Origin: JAMCXS01 sp964459065 | GTDB taxonomy: Bacteria; Acidobacteriota; Terriglobia; UBA7540 | NCBI GenBank assembly: GCA_964459065.1 | Contig: CAYWMN010000065.1 | Span: forward strand, 1-16,278 | Direction of reading: 5' to 3' | DNA: 16,278 nucleotides | Shown: positions 7,437 through 14,017 of the stretch, piece after piece | Layout: each line of letters starts with the position of its first letter | Numbering within the stretch: the stretch's first letter is position 1 | Notes under the pieces: generated by a model | The model's input: the letters and a program-made list of their open reading frames with translations, nothing else | Database searches by the model: none | Told to the model about the DNA's origin: nothing | Program-made: the position numbers and the translations under genes

Positions 7437-7457
7437 AGGCCTTGCGGCAACCAACGG

Positions 7458-7601
7458 CTACAGCTTGGCAGCCAGCTTCTGGAACTCCGCCGCCACATAG
7501 GTGTGCAGCTTTTCAACTTCCGTGACCACCCGCTTTTCAAGCAGCGCGTCCAGCACGATGCCCGCCACAAGTCCTGCCCCAAACATCACCAGGTTCGCCA
7601 T
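7458..7601 (-). CDS. 47-aa single-span membrane peptide
   Basis: The product has one hydrophobic segment (VMFGAGLVAGIVLDALL, about 5-21), then a charged amphipathic helix to the C-terminus. The start ATG 7601 is fixed by an AAGGAGAGGAGACGAG leader. A longer frame upstream would overlap the endolysin coding sequence in another frame and is not needed. The gene starts 19 bp after the endolysin stop. It may be a holin accessory or a Gly-zipper membrane peptide. I do not recognise a family. Confidence 0.6.
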   Translation of the reverse strand: MANLVMFGAGLVAGIVLDALLEKRVVTEVEKLHTYVAAEFQKLAAKL

Positions 7602-7620
7602 CACTCGTCTCCTCTCCTTG

Positions 7621-8340
7621 TTACCGGGCTGACGTGTCGCCCGCCTGCAACCGGCGGTAAATCTCGATGCGCCGCAGCCCGTTTTGAACGTAATTGGGAT
7701 CAAACGTCTTGCCGTTCGGCCGGCCGGTGTTCCAGCAGCGGAACAGCTCGGCAAACTCCATGCGGGGGTCCAGCCGGAAGTCGGCCGCAAATCCGGACAA
7801 AAGCCGCACCGCCAGGCGAAAGTGAAAAGGCGGGTCCACCAGGTCGCGCATCGTTCCCGCGCGCCCCACCATGTGGTAACCCATGATCTGCGTGTATCCC
7901 CAGCTGGTTGAAAGCTCGCGCAACACCTCGTCGGGCACGCCGGACAGATGCTCCTGGTGGCTCAGGCTGAAAGCTGTGCTCAGGTGACGCGCGTGCAGCG
8001 CCGCGTCGCTCGGCAGCAGCTCGGCCGCCTCCGAGCCCAGATTGCCCGCCGTGAGCCGGCCATAAGCCGCCCTCCGGCCGCTCGCCACCGCCTGCAAGTG
8101 CCGGTAAACCCCCGGTTCAAATCGCGTCGCGTCCCGGCGCCCTCCCGATTCGTTGGCCGTGAGCGCTCCCAGGAATTCCGGCGGCACCGGACCGGGCCGG
8201 CACACCTCGCAAATCACGGCGTTGCACTCGTCAAAAACCCGCTCCATCAGCCGGCGCTCCAAAGACGCCGCAGCCGCGGCCTGCCCCCCGTTCGCCAGGG
8301 GCTCGTGCGAAGCCTGAACTGGACTCGAATGCACCTGCAA
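7621..8340 (-). CDS. putative endolysin, lysozyme/transglycosylase-like fold
   Basis: The product has 239 residues. LGALTANESGGRRDATRFEP (58-77) presents a catalytic-type Glu64 in an E-S-G context. STSWGYTQIMGYHM (144-157) matches the 'G-x-x-QIM' strand of the SLT-type lysozyme fold, and FRCWNTGRP ... YVQNGL (200-221) matches the usual 'N-G ... Y' end of that fold. It would cut peptidoglycan strands at lysis or during DNA entry. The start is TTG 8340 because GGAGG sits exactly 5 nt upstream (8346-8350); a GTG two codons later is the alternative. There is no signal peptide, so export would depend on a holin. It is first in the late operon, as in Mu. Confidence 0.7.
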   Translation of the reverse strand: MQVHSSPVQASHEPLANGGQAAAAASLERRLMERVFDECNAVICEVCRPGPVPPEFLGALTANESGGRRDATRFEPGVYRHLQAVASGRRAAYGRLTAGNLGSEAAELLPSDAALHARHLSTAFSLSHQEHLSGVPDEVLRELSTSWGYTQIMGYHMVGRAGTMRDLVDPPFHFRLAVRLLSGFAADFRLDPRMEFAELFRCWNTGRPNGKTFDPNYVQNGLRRIEIYRRLQAGDTSAR

Positions 8341-8468
8341 AGCGTCCTCCGCATCAAATCGACGGGAACTTCTTGGAGCAGCCGCCCTCTGCCAGCCCCC
8401 CGCTTCCCATCCACAAATCTAGCCTACCCCCTGGAAATGAGACGATGGGGATTTTTGGGACGTTTTTT

Positions 8469-8514
8469 GATTAAAATTATAACTCCTTTAATATCAATTA
8501 GTTACATTAGTAAC
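8469..8514 (-). promoter_or_regulatory. candidate activator-dependent late promoter of the prophage operon
   Basis: A perfect -10 TATAAT lies at 8481..8476 on the minus strand with no matching -35 at 17 bp (the hexamer there is TAACTA). Instead a dyad GTTAC-N4-GTAAC (8501-8514) covers about -32 to -45 relative to the predicted start near 8469. In Mu, middle and late promoters likewise have poor -35 boxes and a dyad bound by Mor or C. The leader to the TTG start is about 129 nt. The activator itself is not in the window. Confidence 0.45.
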
Positions 8515-8533
8515 GACCCTGTCTGAAATGGCG

Positions 8534-8565
8534 AAAAAATCAAAAAGTGTTCAATTCCGAAACAC
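8534..8565 (-). terminator. weak intrinsic-terminator-like hairpin, minus strand
   Basis: On the minus strand GTGTT (8565-8561) pairs with AACAC (8551-8547) and is followed by TTTTTGATTTTTT (8546-8534). The stem is short, and no minus-strand gene now lies upstream of it. It could be the tail of a lost early or middle transcription unit, or chance. Confidence 0.3.
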
Positions 8566-8626
8566 CGGGTAACTTTTACACGCCGCCTCTCAGGCATCCG
8601 AACGCCAGGCAACTTCAACTCCGGGG

Positions 8627-8656
8627 TTGGCAGCGCTCGCCGCGAAGTGATACAAG
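8627..8656 (+). promoter_or_regulatory. possible sigma70 promoter of dtd
   Basis: TTGGCA (8627-8632) and TACAAG (8651-8656) are separated by 18 bp. The match is moderate. Its position 50-80 bp before the dtd start is suitable. Confidence 0.35.
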
Positions 8657-8708
8657 AGCAGGGGGGCTGATTGGGCGGATGCCCAGTGCCGGAAAGGAGC
8701 CAAGACTG

Positions 8709-9158
8709 ATGAGGGCTGTTGTCCAGCGCGTCAAGCGCGCCGAGGTTCGGGTGGACGGGAACAGGATCGGCCGAATTGGCCCCGGGCTGGTGGTGATGGT
8801 CGCAATCGCCCGGGAGGATACCCCGGAAACCGGCCAGGCCCTGGCGGAAAAGATCGCCGGCTTGCGGATCTTCAACGACGGCGCCGGCCGTATGAACCTT
8901 AACCTTCGTGAAGCCGGGGGCGCCGCTCTGGTGGTGTCGGAGTTCACCCTCTACGGCGATTGCCGCAAAGGCCGCCGGCCGAGCTACATCCAGGCTGCGC
9001 CGCCCGACCAGGCGCGGCCGCTCTATCACCGCTTCGTGGAATCAGTCTCAGCTCTGGGAATGCCCGTTGAAACCGGTGAGTTCCAGGCCATGATGGAAGT
9101 TGACCTGGTGAATGACGGGCCGGTTACTTTGCTGCTCGATTCCGGCCGCGCCTTTTAG
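8709..9158 (+). CDS. dtd: D-aminoacyl-tRNA deacylase (DTD)
   Basis: The product has 149 residues, the normal DTD length. It hydrolyses D-aminoacyl-tRNA (and Gly-tRNA-Ala) and so proofreads chirality in translation in the cytoplasm. MRAVVQRVKRAEV is the typical N-terminus. SEFTLYGDCRKGRRPSY (77-93) corresponds to the family SQFTL motif with Glu in place of Gln78. FQAMMEVDLVNDGPVT (125-140) contains the Gly137-Pro138 cis-Pro motif that excludes L-amino acids. The start ATG 8709 has AAAGGAG upstream. It is the only plus-strand gene here and converges on the nuclease-like gene with 30 bp between stops. Confidence 0.93.
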   Translation: MRAVVQRVKRAEVRVDGNRIGRIGPGLVVMVAIAREDTPETGQALAEKIAGLRIFNDGAGRMNLNLREAGGAALVVSEFTLYGDCRKGRRPSYIQAAPPDQARPLYHRFVESVSALGMPVETGEFQAMMEVDLVNDGPVTLLLDSGRAF

Positions 9159-9188
9159 GCCCCGCGCGGGCACGATGCGAGCGACGGC

Positions 9189-10721
9189 TCAGGCGCCTGC
9201 GCGTCCTTCGCGCCGGAACAGGATCTTGATTCCCTGCCGCCATTGTTGATTGATTCCCACCTGGATCACCGCGATTGAAGCCTCAAGGTAGCGAAGCATG
9301 CGGGAGGTTGTGGAGTGGTACCGGAAGGCGGGCGCCACCAGATAGAGCAACGGCGGCGCATCCTCGATCGCCACGCCGGGATAGTAGCCGAAGTCCTGAA
9401 ACCGGGCCTCCCGCCGAAGAGCTTCCACGCGCAGCCAGTAATCAAGCGCCTGAAACGGCAGGTTGATTTCCTCATGGAGCTTCAGTTCAATCACGGCCAG
9501 CCTTCCTGACCGCGTGGCGCTCAGGATGTCGATCACGCCGCGGTCCGTTCTGGAAAAGGCCGGCACTTGCGGGTAGACAAAATCGGGCGAAAGGCTGGGA
9601 TCGATCTTGGTGATATCTTTCACCAGCATGCTTTCGAGCCAGCGCTCGGATTGCAGGCGATAAAACGGGTTGGAAACGTCGGCTGCCGCCGCGTTGCGCT
9701 GGCTGAGCACCTGCGCAACAAAGTCCTGAAAGGGTTCGACTCCGGCCTCGTCTAATCTCCGAACGCTTCCTTCCAGGCCGAAGTAGACGCGCGGTGAAAG
9801 GTCGCCTTCCACGCGGGCGATCTCAAGCCCTTTGATGCGCACGGAAACAAAGCCCGCCGCCGTGTCCGCCACCATATCAAGTTCGTCTGTTTTGTCGGCC
9901 AACAGGTCGCGCAGCATCTCGCGGTGCCGCTCGACAAGAGATTCCCGCGAAGTGCGAGGCACCAACCGCGATTCGACGCGCCGGTAAGCTTCAAGGTCAA
10001 TCGGCTGCGGGCGCGCATCGCCCCCGTTCCATTCAAACAGCTCCACCTGCCCCGCGCGAGCGTTCAGGCACACCGCCCGCTGCGCATTCAGTTCAATGGC
10101 GGCGCGCGGCAAAAACATCCGGAGCTTCGAAACAACCGTCCTGGTGGAGCGGGCGCGCAGCCAGTCAAGCCAGATCAAACCGAAGGCCAGCGCAGCATCC
10201 GCGGCGGCGGGCTGCTCCGCCTCTCTGAGCCCGATAAAAGCCCAAGCCGTCCGGCCCTGCCGCGCCAGACCGCGAGTGTACCAGGTTGAGAAAGAGTGCT
10301 CGCGGTCCGACCGATGGCTGACGTATTGGCGCCGCTGGCGGGGATACTCCCGCTCCAGCATGGCCACAAACTCACGATGGAACGCCGACCGCTCGTCTTG
10401 CCGGCCGCGGCGCCTGGCCAGATGGAGTTCGCGGAACTCCATCACGTTTGCGTCCCTGGCATGCGGGCGCCGCACATAGAGCCCGAGCCTGTCTCCATCG
10501 CGGTAAGCCACTTCTTCAACGCGCCGTGCCACGGATCGCTGGGGATTCCAGGCTTCAAAAAGCAGCTTGTCAAACTGGAGAGTCAGCCGCCAATCGGTAG
10601 AGGCCAGGTCGAACAGCTCAACCTCGTCCTCGATCACTGCAGGGTGCGATAAGGACCGAATAAAAGCTTCGACTTCGCTTTGCAGCCTTCGAAGATTCCC
10701 AGCGTCTTGTTCGCTCGCCAT
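9189..10721 (-). CDS. uncharacterised protein with C-terminal PD-(D/E)XK nuclease-like domain
   Basis: The product has 510 residues. The N-terminal 350 residues are an alpha/beta region without a motif I recognise. The C-terminal part shows the signature of the restriction-endonuclease fold: Glu363 in the helix RWLESMLVKDI, Asp398 in GVIDILSA, Glu412-x-Lys414 in LAVIELKLHEE, and Gln424 in LPFQALDYW. This order (E ... D ... ExK ... Q) is a complete active-site set. The substrate is unknown. I recall similar conserved hypothetical proteins in Acidobacteriota, so a house-keeping DNA-repair role is as likely as defence. ATG 10721 is preferred to an upstream TTG because a good promoter ends only 9 nt before it and covers the TTG. 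Confidence 0.7.
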   Translation of the reverse strand: MASEQDAGNLRRLQSEVEAFIRSLSHPAVIEDEVELFDLASTDWRLTLQFDKLLFEAWNPQRSVARRVEEVAYRDGDRLGLYVRRPHARDANVMEFRELHLARRRGRQDERSAFHREFVAMLEREYPRQRRQYVSHRSDREHSFSTWYTRGLARQGRTAWAFIGLREAEQPAAADAALAFGLIWLDWLRARSTRTVVSKLRMFLPRAAIELNAQRAVCLNARAGQVELFEWNGGDARPQPIDLEAYRRVESRLVPRTSRESLVERHREMLRDLLADKTDELDMVADTAAGFVSVRIKGLEIARVEGDLSPRVYFGLEGSVRRLDEAGVEPFQDFVAQVLSQRNAAAADVSNPFYRLQSERWLESMLVKDITKIDPSLSPDFVYPQVPAFSRTDRGVIDILSATRSGRLAVIELKLHEEINLPFQALDYWLRVEALRREARFQDFGYYPGVAIEDAPPLLYLVAPAFRYHSTTSRMLRYLEASIAVIQVGINQQWRQGIKILFRREGRAGA

Positions 10722-10736
10722 AGCGGTTCGGTGCTC

Positions 10737-10765
10737 ATTATAACGAGCCGCCAACCCCATGTCGA
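10737..10765 (-). promoter_or_regulatory. sigma70 promoter of the nuclease-like gene
   Basis: The -35 TCGACA (10765-10760) and -10 TATAAT (10742-10737) are separated by 17 bp. The predicted start is near 10730, leaving about 9 nt before ATG 10721, too short for a normal Shine-Dalgarno, so the mRNA would be near-leaderless. Confidence 0.65.
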
Positions 10766-10795
10766 CGCACTCCTGCAACCCGAGTGCGAAGGGCG

Positions 10796-12424
10796 TCAGG
10801 CGAGGTCGATTTCAAGTTTGGTAACCGAAGCAGGCTTAAAACTCCAGGCAAACCGGGAGCCGGATACCTTGGCCGGACCTTCGGTGGGATGCACGGCATC
10901 GGGATGGGCAAAGTCGTTGTACGCGTGGATATCACCTTCCGCCAGCACGGTCGCGCGGCCGGAGCGCGCGGCTGCGCCATGCAGCGCAATCGCCGTGGCG
11001 CGCTCTTCGCTGACATCAGGATTCACGACCGTTATCACCAGCTTCTTCTGTTTCGGATGAATCGAAGCTGAGCCGGCCAGCCCCCAGAGCGACCCGTCTT
11101 TTCCTCCATACGAATAGGAAACCGCCGGAGCGTCGGCGACAAACCGCAGCGACTGGCCACCGCGGTGCGCCTTGTACATGTCGTAGACCCAGAAATTAGG
11201 CGTTACCGTAAATCGATCCTCCACTGCCAGAAACAGCGTGTGAAGATTATTGATGAGCTGGGCGACGTTGCACATGGCGAGCTTATCGGCATGGCGGTTG
11301 AAAACATCGAGCGTCAGGCCGGTGACCAGCGCATCGAGCATGGAAGGCGGATAGCTGAAAAGATAACTCGGGTCGATGGCCGGACCCTTGTGCCATGCGC
11401 CCCATTCATCGACCACCAGCTTCACCTTGTGCGCGCGGTCGATTTCCCCCATGGCCAGCCACTGCGCGGTAAGATGCGAATCCATCCGGTCGGCCTGCCA
11501 CAACTGCTGGTACCAGTCGTCCACGCTAAAGTTAATGGAACTGCCTTTGCCGGTGCTGCCGCAATAGTAATGCAGCGACAGGCCAAAAAGCCGGTTGAGC
11601 AGGCTGCGGTTCTTGGAAGCCAGGGCTTCCAGAAAGCCGCGGGTCCAAGCAGTGTTGGGATCGTCAATGCCCATGCCGGGGCCCGCACCGATCAACTTGA
11701 GCTTCCGGCCGTAATCCGGCACCCAGGCGGTAAAGCGGCGGTACGCGGCGGCGTATTCGGCAGGCAGGAATTTCCCGCCGCAACCCCAGGGTTCATTCCC
11801 GATGCCCCAGAAGGCGACGTTATACGGGGCGCGGCTGCCGTCCGCCGCACGCTTACGGGCCAGGGTTGTGGCACCGGCGGGCGCGTTGCAGTATTCCACC
11901 CACTGGTCATAGTCCAGGGGCGTCAAGCTGCGGACGTTGGCGGCCAGGTAAGGCTCGGCGCCCGTCAGACGGCAAAAACGCATGAACTCCGGAGTTCCAA
12001 AAGTGTTGGGCTCGTACTTTTGCGGGCCGTTGGGAGCTTTCCATAGCGTGGGATTGTTGGCCCAGAAGTTGGTGCGGACGGGCCGCTCGGCTTGCGGGCC
12101 CGTGCCGTCGCGCCAGTTGTAACTGTCGGCAAAGCAGCCGCCCGGCCAGCGAATCACCGGAACCTGAATCTGCCGCATGCGATCCACGAGCGCTTTGCGA
12201 ATGCCGTGATAGTTTGGAATCTTCGAGTTTTCACCGACCCAAATGCCGTCGTAGATAACACCCCCGATGTGTTCGGCAAACTGGCCGTGAAGCTCCGGGG
12301 CGATCCGTCCCAGAGGCTCGTTGATCAGGATGTCAATCGTTCCGCTCGCCGCGCGGCCCGCAGTTGCCGCCATACCCGTCGAGGCCAGCGCCAGTGATGA
12401 GGCGATAAATTCCCTGCGTTTCAT
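10796..12424 (-). CDS. Tat-exported GH51-type alpha-L-arabinofuranosidase
   Basis: The product has 542 residues. MKRREFIASSLALASTGMAA is a twin-arginine signal with an Ala-rich cleavage region, so the enzyme folds in the cytoplasm and acts outside. It would remove arabinofuranosyl groups from arabinan or arabinoxylan. The retaining-enzyme residues are visible: acid/base Glu211 in FWGIGNEPWGCGG and nucleophile Glu340 in KLVVDEWGAW. N-terminal LHGQFAEHIGG and IRWPGGCFADSYNWRDG (91-107) are GH51 family motifs, and the last 150 residues form the usual beta-sandwich. ATG 12424 has GGAAGGCGGA upstream and begins the Tat signal. The 85 bp to the upstream YVTN gene show no clear promoter, so co-transcription is likely. 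Confidence 0.9.
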   Translation of the reverse strand: MKRREFIASSLALASTGMAATAGRAASGTIDILINEPLGRIAPELHGQFAEHIGGVIYDGIWVGENSKIPNYHGIRKALVDRMRQIQVPVIRWPGGCFADSYNWRDGTGPQAERPVRTNFWANNPTLWKAPNGPQKYEPNTFGTPEFMRFCRLTGAEPYLAANVRSLTPLDYDQWVEYCNAPAGATTLARKRAADGSRAPYNVAFWGIGNEPWGCGGKFLPAEYAAAYRRFTAWVPDYGRKLKLIGAGPGMGIDDPNTAWTRGFLEALASKNRSLLNRLFGLSLHYYCGSTGKGSSINFSVDDWYQQLWQADRMDSHLTAQWLAMGEIDRAHKVKLVVDEWGAWHKGPAIDPSYLFSYPPSMLDALVTGLTLDVFNRHADKLAMCNVAQLINNLHTLFLAVEDRFTVTPNFWVYDMYKAHRGGQSLRFVADAPAVSYSYGGKDGSLWGLAGSASIHPKQKKLVITVVNPDVSEERATAIALHGAAARSGRATVLAEGDIHAYNDFAHPDAVHPTEGPAKVSGSRFAWSFKPASVTKLEIDLA

Positions 12425-12509
12425 GCATTCCGCCTTCCTCAAGCTGAATCAAGAATCAGCGTTGCAACCTGAATTTTAGCTGCGGCCAGAGCCCGGCGTT
12501 CGCGTGGCT

Positions 12510-13544
12510 TCAACGAGCGGTGGCCCAGCCGAGGCCGTCCGTCACGGGACCGGTTTCAATCAGCTTATCCACTTTCCGGGTGCTGAGATTAATTTCGGCG
12601 ACCTTTTGGCTGCGGTCGCATGAGACATAAGCGAAACGGTCGTCAGGCCGGACAAGGATTTCCTGGGGCGCCGCGGGAACCCGAATGCTGCGAACCACCT
12701 TCATCTTCCGGAGATCGACTACGGCGACCTGGTTTTTGTTCATGACGGCAACCAGCAGGTAGCGGCCGTCGAGCGTGGGCGCGGTTCCGAAACCGATGCC
12801 GGGAAGCGGCACCCAGCGCGCCACCTCGTCAGTGGCTGTATCAATCACCGCCAGCCGCGGCGCTTTCTGGTCTGAGGTGAAAGCATAGCGGTCATCCATG
12901 GAGACGGAAATCCGCTGCACCACTTTCGCCACCGGGATGATCTTGAGAGTCTTGCGCGCCTTAACGTCCAGAACGGAAACGGTTCCCGGCCCGACGTTCG
13001 CCGTGTAGATGCGCTTTCCGTCATGCGAAAAAGCCAGCATGTGCGACTCGGGCTGCCCGGTCGGAATGGAACCGACAACCTTGTTGGTGCGGGGGTCGAT
13101 GATGGTAACGGAATCGGCAAGCTCGGTTGTCACGTAAAGCAGGCCGTCCGTGGGGCTGAACTTCACGCAATGGGGCCGCATGGGCCGTCCAAGGTCGATG
13201 GTGGAGACCACCCGCCTCGAGGCGAGGTCAATCACATCGACGGTGCGGCCGTCGGTTCCGGGACTGCCCACGCCGGAGTTGCCATAAATGGGAACGTAGG
13301 CCGTGCGGCCGTCGGGCGAAGCCGCCACCTCATGCCCACGAACACCGGTCTCCGTAATGGTGGCGATTTGCCGGCCGGCTTCCGGGTCAACGATGCCCAA
13401 AGTGTGATTGCCTTTGTTATCGACCAGGAGCAAGCCGCGTGACGAGGAATGACGGGAAGCTCCAGCCGAGGGAAGCGCGGCCAGCAGGGGAAAACCTATC
13501 GCCGCCAGGGCCAGAAGCATCCAAGAACCTTCCCGAGAAACCAT
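12510..13544 (-). CDS. secreted YVTN-type seven-bladed beta-propeller protein
   Basis: The product has 344 residues. The start ATG 13544 is fixed by AAGGAGG 6 nt upstream. An N-terminal signal peptide (MLLALAAIGFPLLAALPSAGAS, about 9-30) is followed by seven repeats with the pattern V-x-V-(I/L)-D-x-x-T/R-x-K/R-V-x-x-x-I, for example DSVTIIDPRTNKVVGSIPTG and NQVAVVDLRKMKVVRSIRVP. These form the blades of a propeller. Such proteins act as periplasmic binding or scaffolding units; no catalytic site is visible. The partner is unknown; the GH51 enzyme follows in the same orientation. Confidence 0.85.
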   Translation of the reverse strand: MVSREGSWMLLALAAIGFPLLAALPSAGASRHSSSRGLLLVDNKGNHTLGIVDPEAGRQIATITETGVRGHEVAASPDGRTAYVPIYGNSGVGSPGTDGRTVDVIDLASRRVVSTIDLGRPMRPHCVKFSPTDGLLYVTTELADSVTIIDPRTNKVVGSIPTGQPESHMLAFSHDGKRIYTANVGPGTVSVLDVKARKTLKIIPVAKVVQRISVSMDDRYAFTSDQKAPRLAVIDTATDEVARWVPLPGIGFGTAPTLDGRYLLVAVMNKNQVAVVDLRKMKVVRSIRVPAAPQEILVRPDDRFAYVSCDRSQKVAEINLSTRKVDKLIETGPVTDGLGWATAR

Positions 13545-13634
13545 GGTCCCCTCCTTGCCGTTGCCAGGCGCATGATTAGAAAATTGCCCGCGCAAGCGTT
13601 GGACGGAAATTGCGATTCTTTTGCTTCGGTAAGG

Positions 13635-13663
13635 ATGATAGCCTTGCGGGCGCTTTTTATCAA
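13635..13663 (-). promoter_or_regulatory. sigma70 promoter of the YVTN-arabinofuranosidase unit
   Basis: The -35 TTGATA (13663-13658) and -10 TATCAT (13640-13635) are separated by 17 bp, each one mismatch from consensus. It starts 5 bp after the DUF971 stop and gives a leader of about 84 nt. Confidence 0.65.
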
Positions 13664-13667
13664 GCCG

Positions 13668-14009
13668 TTAGGCCTGCTGATCGAGCGCCGCCTCGCACCC
13701 GGGGCAAAGGCAAATCTCGCGCAGATAATCAAAGGTGTAAATGCCGGAGGAGTGCCCGTCGTTCCAAAAAATCTGCAGGGCATACCGGCCCACCAGCTCG
13801 GCGCGGTCGGGCCTTAAAGGTTTGGAACCCAGCATGGGAAACTCGCCGGGCGGGGGTTCGGAAGCAGGCTCGGCGCCCGTGCAGGTGGCGCACGGGCAGC
13901 GGTCGCGGAGATACTGGTAGGGGTAGGAGCCCTGGTGGCCGTCGGACCAGACGATAGCCACCGTATCACCCTCGGCGTAAAGTTTGATGGTTTTGGGAAT
14001 GACAGCCAC
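13668..14009 (-). CDS. DUF971 protein (GBBH N-terminal-like) with two CxCxxC motifs
   Basis: The product has 113 residues and starts at GTG 14009, 8 nt after the mrp stop. It is built as two similar halves: WSDGHQGSYPYQYLRDRCPC-ATC (21-43) and WNDGHSSGIYTFDYLREIC-LCPGC (82-105). The shared pattern is W-x-DGH ... YLR-x-x-C-x-C-x-x-C. Cys38, Cys40 and Cys43 with His86 would match the zinc ligands of gamma-butyrobetaine hydroxylase N-domains. The second triplet (Cys100, 102, 105) is extra. In plant HCF101 a DUF971 domain is fused behind an Mrp ATPase, so a role with Mrp in Fe-S cluster handling is a reasonable inference. Its exact function is not known. Confidence 0.82.
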   Translation of the reverse strand: MAVIPKTIKLYAEGDTVAIVWSDGHQGSYPYQYLRDRCPCATCTGAEPASEPPPGEFPMLGSKPLRPDRAELVGRYALQIFWNDGHSSGIYTFDYLREICLCPGCEAALDQQA

Positions 14010-14017
14010 GACCGGCT

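Larger units (their letters stand above)
8341..8708. other. 368-bp non-coding junction between prophage module and host dtd
   Basis: No credible gene is present. The part 8445..8580 is clearly AT-rich relative to the GC-rich flanks. It holds a candidate late promoter (minus), a 14-bp dyad, a weak minus-strand terminator-like hairpin and, nearer dtd, a possible dtd promoter and a small hairpin TGGGC-GGAT-GCCCA at 8672-8685. No repressor, transposase or activator gene is found here, although Mu-like order would place them upstream of the endolysin. Confidence 0.7.

Noticed and set aside
8521..8580. Mu-type left-end transposase binding site near dtd
   Set aside because: Short stretches such as TGAAATGGCGAAAAA look vaguely similar to Mu end sites, but there is no second copy, no TG/CA terminus with target duplication that I can define, and the region is simply AT-rich.
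12425..12509. Separate promoter for the arabinofuranosidase
   Set aside because: TAAAAT is present but no -35 stands at a proper distance; co-transcription with the YVTN gene is simpler.
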